Source: Panagrolaimus kolymaensis (lineage: Eukaryota; Nematoda; Chromadorea; Rhabditida; Panagrolaimidae). From it: a stretch of DNA of 64,000 bases. Position 1 is the stretch's first letter. Each line of letters starts with the position of its first letter. Below are positions 45,159-63,314 of this stretch, piece by piece. Both the position numbers and the translations under genes were made by a program. The stretch covers positions 2,232,001-2,296,000 of the forward strand of contig JAJQJQ010000033.1 in NCBI GenBank assembly GCA_028622995.1, read 5' to 3'. The notes below the pieces were generated by a model that saw only the letters and a list, made by a program, of their open reading frames with translations, was not told the origin of the DNA and searched no databases.

Positions 45159-47361
45159 GCTTAAGCAAAACGTCTTACAACAAATATTTTCGAGTACTAT
45201 TTCATTTTGATGCCCCTTTCTTTGCATTGATATTGTAGCTATACTTTTATTAATTTTAACCTATTTTCATTTTCTTAATTCCATCTTGAAATAGCCCTTT
45301 CTAAGCATGTTTGATTAAAGTTTTTTTTTTTTCTTCTTCTTGAAAGCATTTATCTTTGATTAATGTTTTATTTCACACAAAAACCGCAATTTTGAGGAAG
45401 ATAAACGACCTACGAATCTTACCCCAAAATTATGCTTGTTTCATCGTTGTTCTCGCCATTTTTTTTTTGTGAATAAGTAAATCGAGGTCAGCTGCTGCCA
45501 CATTTCATCTCCCTCTCCTTTCTACTCTCATTCAAACTAGCGCAAATGATTTTCATCGGGAGTAAGTCAGTCAGTATGTCTCTTGTGAATTTCCAGCTGC
45601 CATTTTTATTTCGATGGCACAAAATAATAGTGGTCAGCAACAAAAAAAAAGCGAAGAAAGAGTCAAGACTTTATGAAAATGGCTAAATTCAAATGCGCAA
45701 AAAAAATTATTTCTCAAAAAGTTTTTCATTTCAATGTCTTTCGACACTTTTTTTCTTCATCGTCTGCTTTTTTCTTATTTTGGTAATTCCCAATGGTGCC
45801 AAAAAAAGAAGAGCTTTCTTTCTTTACTCTTTTTTGCCATTACGGAAATTCAAAAAGAAGAGGAAGCCATTTTGTCCCTTTTCTCCTCTTTTTTTCTTTG
45901 AAAAATCTCTCATCATCGCGTTCGAAAAATAAAAAAATAACCCCATGGCTTAAAAAAAAGATACGAAAAGAATGGATGATTGTGTTCGTCTTTGCACCGG
46001 ATGCGAGAAAAGCTACGGCCAGCAAGCAGCGCACCAGTCTGTAACAGGTTTGTCCGTTTGGTTGGTTGGGGTTCATAGTGAAGCCCTTTTTCCTTTATTT
46101 ATTTTTGGTTGCTTTGGCAGTAGTCTACCCTTTTTCGTAATAAAAATATATATTCGTGGGGACATACGTTATTATTGTTTGTCCTTGTACCTCCTTTCTT
46201 TTCTTCCTTTTCTCTGTCATGTGTTCGTTCGTTCAGTCGAAGAAGAGAAAAAACTCTGGCTGGCTGATGAAGAAGAAAAAAAGTCCATCCAAAATCGATA
46301 GGCACTTGCGCTTCTTTTTCCTCTCTTTCTCGCATTCACGTGTGTTTGTCCTATCGCTTCATCTCTATTTCAGCAGACAAATTTTTTTCTGTATTAATAT
46401 TCTCCTTTACTTGTGTCTTGCCTGATCGCGCATTGAACTCAAAAAAACAAAAATCTTTCTCTTATTTCCCATTAATAACCAAAAAATGCCCTTTTCAATC
46501 TCATCCTCGTTCTCTTAAAAACATTTTTAAACTTAAGTTCTGAATTCAATCAATTCTCTCGTGACCTTGATGAAATACATTTTTTGACATTTGACCATTT
46601 TGAACTGCATCCATTTTTATTTTTTTGAATATAAATTCGTGGCTGGTTTTTTGTTTTGCAAAAAAAGCCTTATGTCTGCTTCTCGTTTTTTTACAATTAT
46701 TATTGCTTCTTGCTTTCGCGTGCTTTTTTCTTCGCTGTAAACGTTTTTTGAAATTGTTTTTAAAATTATTCTAAAAGAATTTTTATATTTTAATATCAAA
46801 ACATTTTAGTGTTGTTTACTCAAAACTGTGGGCGTCGGAAGAGAAACGCAGCTTTCTTGAGAGTAAGGAATCACACTTTTTTTTTCAATTATCGATTTTA
46901 TTTTTATTTTTTTCAGCGCTTTTTGAGGCATACTCTATTCTTTATAATTTTATTTTTGGATATTTATCAAACGTGTATTTTTATATCCGAGCAGCAGCGG
47001 ATTTTTACCCCTCAAAAGACTTGATACTTTCTTCATTTCTTTATTAATTTCTTATCAACAACTTCTTGTATTTGGTTCAAATTAATTTTAAAAAAAATCG
47101 ACAAAAAAAGGATTCATCATCTTCTCAAAGGTTTTATATCGTTGAAGGGTTTAATTAAAGAAAATAATTATTAGCAGCTTATTTTTATTCTGAATTTGTA
47201 ACAAAAAAAGTTTTTTATTTTTGAAATTTTTACTCCGGATTTGAGAATCCGAAGTTTATTTTGGTCAAAATTCTTTCCAACATCGCTGTGAGCGGTTTTT
47301 CTTTTTTATTTTTTCAATATTTCCGCGGTGGCTTGCCCACTTCTGATTGCGGTAATCACTT
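45159..47361. other. Long intergenic / 5' region of the PRRC2 gene
   Basis: T-rich and A-rich with simple purine/pyrimidine tracts. Several ORFs of 60-109 codons are low-complexity and have no splice context or motifs. A small hairpin (47232-47255, 10-bp stem with one mismatch, loop TGAG) lies about 110 nt before the PRRC2 start. No gene supported. Confidence 0.5.
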
Positions 47362-53413
<6,052 letters not shown>

Positions 53414-55419
53414 TTTCCTTTTCTTCTCTCTCATTCTCTTTATTTTTTTCCAAGTCTATTTTTTTCTCTCAATTGAATCGATTTAATCTTCTTTTTTTTT
53501 TAATTTTTTGGTCACTATCTTTTTCTCATCTTTTTAATATTTTTGCTTGTTTTAAAAACTTTAAGTTTTTTCTTTATTTTTTTATTTGTCTCTAATTTAA
53601 TTTTTGTATTTTGAAAACCTTTCGGAAAATTCCTTGTTAATATTTTTTTATTCTTTCATGCCCAAAAAATGAAATAAACCTTTGTCGCCGAAGAATTATG
53701 CAACAGCAGAAAGAGAGAAAGTGTCGCTTTGAATTACGCAAAAAAATAAAAATTTAATTACAATCCGCAAAAAAATGCAACATCTACAGATATTAGCAAA
53801 AAATTTTATTCTTTTTCTGAGGTAATGGAACCGGCTGTAAAAAAGGAAGATCGTTTATACGGATATATTTGGACGTTCCAACGATAAATAAATAAATAAA
53901 TCACTCATGGGATGAGGACCGCCTAGAGAGAAGAATTTGAATTTCTTAAAGGCGCCGCTTATTATACAAAAAATGAAGATGAAGAACTCGTCCGTTAAAA
54001 TGATCATCATGCATAACTAGAAGAAAAAAAAGTGTAACATTTAATAGATTTTCTTATATGTAATAGCATTTGGTCGGTCGACTGCAGTGAAGTAAAATAT
54101 CTTCTGAAATTCTTTTTTTAAAGTTGCTTGCTTTCATTATGTATTTTTATGCCATTGAAAACACGTCTAAAGATGGTGTCTCTATGTTTGAAGTTAAGGC
54201 CAATAAAGAACCAACATAGTTTAAAAATTGCAAATATAAAAGAGACGTTTTAAACTTTTTAATTTTTTTACAACTGAAGTTTTAAATGATCCAACAATCT
54301 CGTAGAAGAATTAAAAATGAAGAACAATTTTGTTGACCTTCAAAAATTCTGAGTTCCTTAAGTCTTACATGAAACTTTCCATTACGAAAGCTTATCTTTA
54401 TTGTCTATTAAAAAAATTTTAAGCCATCAATTTTTGCACGCATTTCATTATTTCAACACTTTCGCACTTTTGCTTTCTGCTGTCATTTGTTTTTTGGTTT
54501 CTGGCCAATTTTTTTTTATTAAAAATAAAAAGACATTCACCGAAACAATAATTACCATGGAGGAAAAAAATAGAGATGGATGGCAAGCAGGCAGAGGCAT
54601 CGTCATCGGATGTGCGATCGACACGCGCTTGCTCATATTTGATCTTTCTTTCTCCTCTTCCTCACCCGGTTGGTTGGTATACTTACCCTTCATTTCGATT
54701 CGGCTGAAGTCAATATTATTTTTTATTCTTCCTCCTTCTAATAATTTCTGGGCATTTCAATTCAACTCACTTGACTTCCTTTCTTTTTTGTTATATTTTT
54801 TGAATATTAAAAAATTCAAGTTTAATATTACCTGGATGGATTTTTTTTCCGGCTGATGAATACAAAACCCAGCCGGTTTTCATTTTACCTCAATTAAACT
54901 TTCTTAGAATCTCTTTTTGTAAATGCAAAATGAAAGCTGCTTTCACTTTTTTTCTTCGTTACCTTCAAAAACTTTTTAAAGTAATTTTTGTCGTGATAGA
55001 TAGAAGCTTGTAATTCTTTTGAAAATTTATAGTTGTTAAATTGTTGTTGTCGGATTTGTATGGCCTCTTTCAGAAAACAAAAAAAAACAGGAATTTGCCT
55101 TTTTGTTTTTTCAAAATTTGCACTTATCTATCTCAAAAAAAAAATAGCAGCAGTAAGGAAAAAATCATGTTCGTTTTTGCCAAATAAAATCGGGTTTTTG
55201 TTTAGTTTTTTTGGTTAAAATTAGCACTTGTGTTTTATTTTGGAAAAGCTAGTAATGGTTTTGAAATCTGCAAGTTTAAACCCCCCTAAATGATTTTTGT
55301 TTCTTATTCCAAATAAGTGTTCATGTGTTTATTATTATTTATTCGTGGTTCTTTCGTTTACGAGATATAAACTTCTTGAATCAAACATTATAAGTGATTT
55401 ATTTTTACTTACAGCAAGC
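53414..55419. other. Intergenic
   Basis: PRRC2 3' UTR with AATAAA at 53673-53678, then about 1.7 kb of AT-rich sequence upstream of the MH2 gene. One ORF of 151 codons (54401-54856) is hydrophobic low-complexity sequence without motif support. No gene supported. Confidence 0.5.
55409..55414 (+). promoter_or_regulatory. Candidate spliced-leader acceptor, MH2 gene
   Basis: TTACAG followed by CAAGC and the ATG at 55420. Confidence 0.45.
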
Positions 55420-56840
55420 ATGCCTTCAACGAATGCTGCTATTTCCCGTTCAGCTTTGATAGAAAGATTAATGAAAGAGAATCCTCTTGATGAAGATTCA
55501 AGCGAACCAGTTCCCGTGGGAATTGAAGTTTTTTCACCTCGAAGAAGAAGTTGGAATGATTTTTCAGTATTTTTACACGATAATCTTGCAGAAGTTGAGC
55601 AAAAATTGTCACAAATTGAATCTCAAATTTGGGGAAAATTAATTGTTATGGAACGAAATTTTCGTACTGCTAAAGCATATTTACGAAATTCTACTATAGT
55701 TATTGATGGTGGTAATGATGAATTTGATGGAATGAAGTTAGTTTTTACTTTTTATTGAGCCATAGTTATAGCAATTGATAAGTTTATTATTTTCTTATTT
55801 CAGAATTGGTTTATCTCAATTTCATAATGAACGACGAGATCCTCGAACAGAAATGGAATTAAAGTTTTTTGGTAAAGGAGTTAAAATTCAACTTGATTCA
55901 AGTGGAAATGTTTGGATGAAAAGAAATTCAGATCGTCGAATATCTGTTAAAACTCGTCAACGGCGTGATCCGATAATTCTGGGGGATGAATATCGAAAGA
56001 TCTTTGATTTACGTTCATTCAAAGAAAGTATTGTGACATCATTGAGTGGTGGATCAACGAGCAAAAATGTTAATACTAAAAGATTAAAAGAAACAGCATT
56101 CATTTTTCTTCGATTTGGTGATACACCAAATACATCGGATTTTTTGGAGTCGCCGCTTTGGTGTTGTTTAATTCATTTAATTGCTGTCGATATGGTTGAT
56201 GTGATTGGAGCGGAATTTGGAGGATCACCACCTAATTCTCTTCGAAGTTCTGAATCACATTCATGTTCAACATCCACGGAAGAATCATCAGCGAGTTCGA
56301 GTAGTTACTTACCTAATAATAATACTCGACAGAACAAGTTGGTGTTTTTACATTTTTAAATACAATTTAAACTTATTATTATCTTAGAAGTGGAGCAGCA
56401 AGACGAATTTTTCAACAAAGAAGACCCTTCCAAAATCATTATCAATCACCCTTTGCTCTTGAAGAATCAGCAATGAAAGTTGTTTCAAATGCTCAAAAAG
56501 TACGTACTACTGTATCCAAGCTGGAAAAACAATTATTCATTTTTAGCCACGATCCCGTTCTCAAACTCGTGTAATCCCGCTTTCGTTAATGCCACAATCT
56601 CGCCCTCTTGAAGCTTCATCGATCAATGGTTGGAGTTTATTAAATTTATCTGATATTGATAAACTTCGAACACCCGCATATTTTGCTTCATCCGAAGAAG
56701 CAGGAGCTTGTCGACAACGTTCAAGGCCTTCAGAAGAATTTCATCCGCATGCATTTGGTTTGAATAAACCCTCGAAAAAAGATCGACGTTTAAAAAGCAA
56801 CAAAATGGTATTTGGTCAGCCAGCGCACATGGGGCTTTGA
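55420..56840 (+). CDS. MH2 (SMAD-type) domain protein lacking MH1, Expansion/Rebuff-like
   Basis: Four exons: 55420-55736, 55804-56337, 56388-56499, 56547-56840; 418 residues. A central ~200-residue region resembles an MH2 domain: GIEVFSPRRRSWNDFSVFL, KLIVMERNFRTAKAYL, IGLSQFHNERRDP, FFGKGVKIQLDSSGNVWMKR, KIFDLRSF (compare GKGVxL...GDVWVxxxSD and KVFDLR of SMADs). There is no MH1 DNA-binding domain and no SSxS C-terminus, so it is not a receptor-regulated SMAD. Insect Expansion and Rebuff are MH2-only proteins of this kind. The C-terminal third is Ser/Arg-rich and disordered (SHSCSTSTEESSASSSS). The role here is unknown. Confidence 0.6.
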
Positions 56841-57272
56841 ACGATCCACCAAAAGGACTCACAAAATATAAATGGTTGAGCGAAACATGTATTCGAAATG
56901 CCACTGGCACATAAAATGTTTCAATTTTTATTTTCATTTACAACAAAAATTATAGCTCCTTTATTCATGTTAGAATAGACAATTTTTTTAGTATACTATG
57001 ACAAGGATTCACAAAATGCGCTTTAAAAAATAAAATTTTATTCAATCATAAAAACTCTAAATAAGCTACAAAACATAGGAAAGTTTACATAAATTATAAT
57101 AACAAAACCAGGTTAACTTTGGATTAAATGGAATAAAACATAAGTATCAAAAAAGTAAAGAACAGTATTACATATATAATTTTATGAGCTTTCTTCTGTT
57201 AAATAATAGTGAATACAGAGTGTGGAAGAAAAATGAGAAATACAGAAACATAACGCATTGAAAATTACAAAG
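56841..57272. other. Intergenic, convergent 3' regions
   Basis: AT-rich with poly(A) signals on both strands. No gene seen. Confidence 0.6.
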
Positions 57273-57670
57273 CTAATCTTTCTTCATACGAGTTGTCGTC
57301 ATTCGATAAATAATTGAATCTTTGCCGGGGTCCATAGTTAATAAGCCAACAGAAATAAAGACAATTGCGACGGCTAAAATAATAACTATTCCAGCAACGA
57401 GTGTAAACATAGCAGGATAATCAGGACCAACAAACTATAATTTGATTATAAAAAATTTAAAAAGATTGCAATGGAAATGAACTCACCGAATATACATTAA
57501 AAATTCTTCGGTAACCACTAATACCACCACTTTGGAGATCAGCTGGGGTGGATCCTTGTTGAGAAGCAACAATTCCTATAAAAAGCTCACAATTAGTAAA
57601 AAACAAAAGAAATATAAAAAAGGATTTTACCGAAGAGAGCCAATAGAACGAAAATTTTAAAGTTAGCCAT
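57273..57670 (-). CDS. Miniature ATP6AP2 (V-ATPase accessory / prorenin-receptor C-terminal fragment)
   Basis: Three exons: 57670-57631, 57575-57487, 57434-57273; 96 residues. A clean signal peptide (MANFKIFVLLALFGIVAS), only about 35 luminal residues (GISGYRRIFNVYS), one transmembrane helix (FTLVAGIVIILAVAIVFI), and a cytoplasmic tail MDPGKDSIIYRMTTTRMKKD. The tail and the YPAMF pre-membrane segment match the end of ATP6AP2 (renin receptor; vha-20 type in C. elegans), where this part (M8-9) is released by cleavage and binds the V-ATPase Vo sector. The ~270-residue ectodomain is missing. It starts 180 nt after the MRPS14 stop on the same strand. Confidence 0.75.
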
Positions 57671-57675
57671 GATTT

Positions 57676-57682
57676 CTAAAAT
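57676..57682 (-). promoter_or_regulatory. Candidate spliced-leader acceptor, mini-ATP6AP2 gene
   Basis: On the minus strand ATTTTAG is followed by AAATC and the ATG at 57670. With the short gap to MRPS14 this suggests a downstream operon gene. Confidence 0.45.
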
Positions 57683-57849
57683 ATACAACTTGACTTTAAT
57701 CAAACATAAAAAACTGAGAAAAACATGAACAACGGCTTAAAACCGTAAACCGATAATTAACACGAAGAAATTAAGATATATTTATAAGCAAAATACAACA
57801 AAACATAAAAATCATCTAATTCTAATTAATATAATGAAATCGTTTTTCT

Positions 57850-58588
57850 CTACCACATAGCCCTTTGAACACCTAAAAAAAGAGAGTATTAAAACAACGA
57901 ATAAGTGAACGCCGAAAGAACGACGTTTCAAATCATTCTCACCTGAGAGTTTACCATGGTCAGCAAGATCTCTGAAAACATGACGACTGACACGATATCG
58001 CTTGATTTTACCACGTGGTTTTCCAGTAAATTGACACATATTGAGAAGTAAACTCGGTCGAGAATATCTTGGAAGTCCATCATGAAGCCTTTCAGAAGCT
58101 TCATCACGAATAGCTTGTGGAAGTACTGAATTCCATTTAATTGCTTTTAACCGCATTCGTTCTGGACCATATTCGGCCAAACATTCACGACGTCGAACAT
58201 CACGTAACATTTTCCATGTTGCCCAAAATGTCATACGAGTACCTTTTTTCCACCATTCTTTTTCAACATAATAAGGATATTGATCAAGCCTAAAATCATA
58301 AACGTTATGTAAGAATAATCGTGGTGCTGCACGAGACAAAGTAACTCACTTTAATTCTTTCAAAACTTTTTGACTGTATGGCAATTTTTGACGAATCATT
58401 GCAACTTCTTCGGTATCAGCAACACCTTCTATTACATCATCTGGGATAACGGGTTCTTCTTCTTCTGCTAATTCATTTATTTTTGGAACATTTAGTGATT
58501 CAGGAGTAGTAGTTGAATATGGTGAAGAAGTCCCAGCAATTCGAAGAAATGAGCATCGTTGTAATAGAGATCTTCCAACGGATAACAT
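57850..58588 (-). CDS. MRPS14: Mitochondrial ribosomal protein uS14m
   Basis: Three exons: 58588-58350, 58289-57943, 57872-57850; 202 residues, longer than human MRPS14 because of an N-terminal extension. The start MLSVGRSLLQRCSFLRIAG is a mitochondrial targeting sequence. An acidic linker follows (AEEEEPVIPDDVIEG), then the uS14 core: ATWKMLRDVRRRECLAEYG, NSVLPQAIRDEA, RPSLLLNMCQFTGKPRG, YRVSRHVFRDLADHGKLSG and the end VQRAMW. It belongs to the head of the mitochondrial small ribosomal subunit. The start is chosen 4 nt after a TTTTTTAG acceptor. An upstream ATG at 58618 would be intronic. Confidence 0.92.
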
Positions 58589-58592
58589 CAAA

Positions 58593-58600
58593 CTAAAAAA
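58593..58600 (-). promoter_or_regulatory. Candidate spliced-leader acceptor, MRPS14
   Basis: On the minus strand TTTTTTAG is followed by TTTG and the ATG at 58588. Confidence 0.5.
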
Positions 58601-59235
58601 TAAAAATGGTGATGACAAAAAGAGAGTAAAAGCAAATCAAAAGTACAATATCTGGTTTCGAACCAGTAATAAAAAAAACGCAGAAAACACCCAATTCCAT
58701 ATTTATTTTAATGAACTGCAAAAACTATCAAAATGTTTACAAAAAAAGCTGCAAAATAAAATAATGAAAAAAGAAAGGACTAGAAATCTGTGTTCCTTTG
58801 TGTTAGAAAGAACCAAAATTCAGAAATACATATTAAAAAACTACAATATCAAGAGACAACATTGAATTTTTTTAAATAATTGAGAGAGAAAAATGAAGGA
58901 AGTTTGCAAACAAAAAAATGTATCAAAGTTGATTTCCTAACAACAAAATCCTTGGTTTTTTTCTTTTCAAGACTCTTTTTTCATATTTATCTTCTGAATT
59001 TTGGATTGATTACGATTGATCGTTGATTGAAATATGATGAAATTGTAATTTTTAGAAATACCATAGTTGTTCGTTCCACCATCAAAAAAAATATTATAAA
59101 AGAATAATAAGGCGTTATTTTTGGTTATAAGAGAATAGGATAAATAATAATGGGAATTACAACTTCTTTTTAAATGGGTAATTACCCGTAATAATAACAC
59201 TTATTTTAATAATAAGAAAGTGAAGAAATATAATA
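58601..59235. other. Intergenic between WDR44 and MRPS14
   Basis: AT-rich. It contains a 15-nt T-arm-like hairpin CTGGTTTCGAACCAG at 58652-58666 but no other tRNA parts. No gene seen. Confidence 0.55.
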
Positions 59236-62200
59236 TTAGCTATATTCAGTTGGAAAAAAATTAGATGAGCCTGTTTTAATTCGTGATGGATTTGCATAAA
59301 TTTTAATATTTCCATTTAAATCCGCGCTAACAATAATATCACCTTGAAGTTGGCGATCTTTTGGTGGAATTGAAGAAGAAGGTGGAATAATTGCAGGAGT
59401 TGTTGATCCCGAAGTTGCAATATCAGATACTAATGGAATATGTACAGTTGATAATGCACCATGAGTGGAAACAACATTTATCGAATGTTCAGAATCCATT
59501 CTAAAAAATGATTTTAATAATAAATATGAAATTTTTGTGTACCTATGAACTTGTCGTTTAGTTGAAATTGGAATAGTTTCTGAACATGAGCCACTAGCAG
59601 ATATGGATTGGGATTTTTGTTGATCTTCAAGTAAAGCCAAAAATAGATGTGGCTTTGGTGCAAAAACCGCTGCGGTTACAATAGAATTATGAGAATTTTT
59701 AACCCGCTCCCACATCGGGTTTCGATCTTTTCTAACTGAAAGAGATGGAGAAAAATCTGCAGCTCTCCAAATATAAATATAATTATCTTCAGAACCGGAA
59801 ATTACATGTTTTCCATCAGGTGAAAAGGATGCTCGAATTTGAGATTGTTCTATTTGAGCTCCTTTAAATTTGCAAGTTAAATCCATATCTCGAAGGTCAT
59901 AAATTCGGATTCTTGAATCATTTGACGTGACCAATAACTTATCTCCATGGACCGCAAGGGATGTAATTTTATGGCCTCTTGCATTTTTACCCCGAGTTGA
60001 TCTAACATCAATAACAGTATGATATTTGAGTTGCTAAATTTTAATTCAATAAATATAAGGATCATCCTAGTTAGAACTTACATCAGTGGTGTAAAAAAAG
60101 CATCGACCATTGTATGTTCCAACAACTACAAATTTTCCATTCCGCACAAATGTGATTGCAGTAATAAATTTAACTTGTTCAACTTCATTCCATAAAGCAA
60201 CTTTTTTCTCAGGAATATGCCATAGCCGAATTTTACCATCTAATGAACCCGAAATAAAATATCTGTCATCCTAAATTAATTATTTTACTAAATTTTCACA
60301 AAAATAATTTATGTATGTAAGCATACTTTAGGCATAAAAGAAATGCATGTAACAAAATCCATATGTTGAAAACAACAAAGGCATTCCGTTCTAGCTAAAT
60401 GCCATAATTTTACTGTTCGATCCATTCCACATGATAAAAGAAAATAATTTCTTGACCATGATAAATCTAATACATCCGCGGTATGTCCTCGATAGCTAAC
60501 AAATGGTTTAGGCGCCATAACAGCACTGGCAGAAACAGCAGGGCTTTCATCTTCTGGACTTTTTTGGGATGAATTCAATGAATCTGTATCAGCGACGGAT
60601 TTCTATAATAAAAAAATATTTGTATGTCTATAAAAGAAATCAAAAAGCAAAAAAAAAAGAAGAGGAAAAGTAAGGCAAAAGATCAGTCGCAGGGAAGCAA
60701 AAAACAACGACGCACTTCCATCATTGCATAAAAATAGGTGAAAGAACGCTGACGCACACAAGTATCAAACAAAAAAAGAATGATTCAAAAAAAAAAAGCT
60801 AACCTTATCTTCAGCATTTCTAACAGCATTTTCAAGATCTTGCATTGCATAAGATAATTCTGGATTGGCATTACTCGAAGTAGCTGCACGACTTGTTTGA
60901 ATATTAAGCTTTTCTCTAACTTTTGTAAAATGATTTAAATAACTTTTTAATACCCATATTCTAACAATATTATCTTGTCCTGCTGTTGCAATAAGCCTTC
61001 CACAAACACTAAAAAAATATCCATGTATTTCAAGAAGAAAAGAAAAAAACAGTCAATGAGAAAGGTTACCTAAATTTAACACACCAAACTGCTCCAGAAT
61101 GTTCATTATTAAGTTCTTGAACAACTCGAAGTTGATCAAAATCATATGGACCTTTTTTATGATTTTTTGGTCGACAAATAATTTCGGGTTCTGTTGGTTT
61201 TTTGGATTGTGGATGGGATGGTGGAACATTTTCAGAAACGGATGGAGTTCCATCATCACTTTCTGATCCAGCTTCATCATCGTCTTCTTTCGCTGTGGTT
61301 AAAGCTTTAGGAGGATTTGAATTTGGTGCAATTGTTTTCTTTGCCCTTGTAAAAGCACCTTTAAAGAATCCACTCGCCATTGAACCATAACTTTTTACAA
61401 CATTTTTAGCATGCTCCAGTCCACCACTAGCCGCTTCATTGGGTTGATCTTCTCCATCAAATTGCTCAGCGTGAATATCAGTGGGTGAATGATTTTTCAT
61501 TGACATTCGTCTTTGAACATCACGTGTTATAGGATCAAAGGATTCTGAATGACTGGGATTTGTTAATTGATTTGCTGATGTAACATTAAGGGAATTATTT
61601 GAATGAGTATTATGCTGGGTTGATTCTTGAGGTTTTTCTTCTGTTGATTTTTCAAATGTTTCTATTGAAGGATATAAATTTTCATATCTTGGAAGGGTTT
61701 GTGATTTTGAAGGTGTTGCTGCAGTTGTTTGTTGTATTTGAAGTTTAGTTGGAGTTGAAGTGGTTGAACTTTCTTCTCCAACTGCCATTAAATTTGATTC
61801 AACTGCTTTGGAAGGAAATGGTGGTCTTGTTGGCGGTGCTGTTGTTGCGGCTTCCCTTTTTACACCATTCTCTTTCATTTCTTCGTTATCACTTGAATCT
61901 TCATCATCTGTTTCACAACAAGATAAAATGGAATCAGTTATTTGTTCAATAACATTATGAGCTGCTTGATCTTCTTCACATATAGCTCCAACTGCAAGCA
62001 TTTCACTTGGTGAAACTCCTCTATTAAGTGATCGAGATTTATTTACTGCTGATGATGGAGGTGGAAATGGCCCACATTTTAATGATTTTGCTAATGTTAA
62101 TCCTCGATCCAATGAATTTGTTTTAGCATGGCCTCGTTTTTTACCATATCCATCAACAACATTGGATGGTGTTGAACTTCCAGAAGATTTGGTTGAAGAA

Positions 62201-63050
62201 ACACCAACACCATTATTGTCCACAAATAAATTTGATTGCCTAAACAAAATTTTAGGAGTAAAGGAATGAAATAAAAATAAACAAACTTTGAAGTTTCAAA
62301 GGTATTATCCGGACTTAACTGTTCTGTTGCCAGTGATTTTGCTGGCTTGGCTGGAGTTTTTCTTGGTGGCAGTGGAGGTGGCGCAAGCGGGGATTTATTG
62401 ATAGTTGAAGTAGATGCAACTCCTGGCCTTTCTGGTAATGGAGGTGGAGGGGATGATGGTGAATAACATTTTGGTGGTGAAATAACAGGAGGATGTTGTT
62501 GTGCCATCGTTGGAATAGGTGATATTGTTTTATCCGCCATTGCCATATTCGTTAAAGTCCCTGCAGTTTGATTCATTCCTGAATCATTTAAAACTCTTGA
62601 AGTTGTTTCTGAATGAATTACCGACATATTTGATTGATTAAAAAATGAGTTGGAATTAAATGAAAAATTTGTAGCTTTGGTTGAAAGGGAATCCGCTGGG
62701 CATACAGCAATCACGGCGCTATCATTATTTCTTTCCATCAAAAAATTTCTTCCCCATGAAGCAAGTGAAGTTTTTTCTGATTGTGTTGCATCATCTTCAT
62801 TGACATTATTACCCGAGGTACCAGAAAATTCAGTTTGCATTCGATTTCGAAGTGTTGCAAGTCGATTCCTTCTTGATGATTGAGCACTTAGATCCAGTTT
62901 TAAAAATGGTGAATTTAAAGAATAATGTCCACCAGAATTTAATGGAGTACAAAGATCTAATTGCCGAGCTTGCATGGAAGGGGTTGATGGCAAAGGTCCC
63001 AATGTATCCACAGCATCCTCAAATTCATTTTCACTGCTATCAGACGGCAT
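59236..63050 (-). CDS. WDR44: WDR44-type WD40 protein (RAB11 effector)
   Basis: Seven exons: 63050-62287, 62239-61070, 61008-60804, 60602-60327, 60270-60082, 60033-59543, 59500-59236; 1119 residues. The N-terminus (SENEFEDAVDTL) resembles the FFAT motif by which WDR44 binds VAP proteins at the ER. A proline-rich region follows (PPPPLPERP, APPPLPPRKTPAKP), then a disordered acidic stretch. The WD40 propeller begins at KGPYDFDQLRVVQEL. Its blades include GQDNIVRIW, GHTADVLDLSWSRNYFLLSC, DRTVKLWH, ECLCCFQHMDFVT, SGSLDGKIRLWHIPEKKVALW, TYNGRCFFY, VRSTRGKN, VTSNDSRIRIYDLRD and SGSEDNYIYIW. The match to WDR44 (sym-4 in C. elegans) is close across the propeller. It links RAB11 endosomes to ER contact sites. 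A second intron-bearing 5' exon is not excluded. Confidence 0.92.
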
Positions 63051-63314
63051 TAGAATTTAATAAAATATTGCAATAAATCATTCGGGAAAAATAAATTTAA
63101 AATCTAAATATGCAAAGATAAAAAAAAATCATATAATAATATAAGCAAAATAAAGTTAGCCATAATGGCAACGTTAAAAAACGTCTTTTTAATTTAAAAA
63201 AAAAAACACTTTCACCGAATAAAAATTTATTTTAGTTAATATTTTTTAAAGTTAAAAGACTTTTTTTAGATCTAAAGCATTATAAAAAATAACTACAAAT
63301 ATCTTTGTTTTTTC

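Noticed and set aside
45690..47030. Several ORFs of 60-109 codons upstream of PRRC2
   Set aside because: They are Phe/Lys/Ser low-complexity translations of T- and A-rich tracts on both strands, without motifs or splice context.
54401..54856. 151-codon ORF upstream of the MH2 gene
   Set aside because: Hydrophobic, T-rich composition, no recognisable domain, and an equally open frame on the opposite strand.
58652..58666. T-arm-like hairpin CTGGTTTCGAACCAG suggesting a tRNA gene
   Set aside because: There is no acceptor stem, D arm, anticodon arm or A box at the right distances on either strand.
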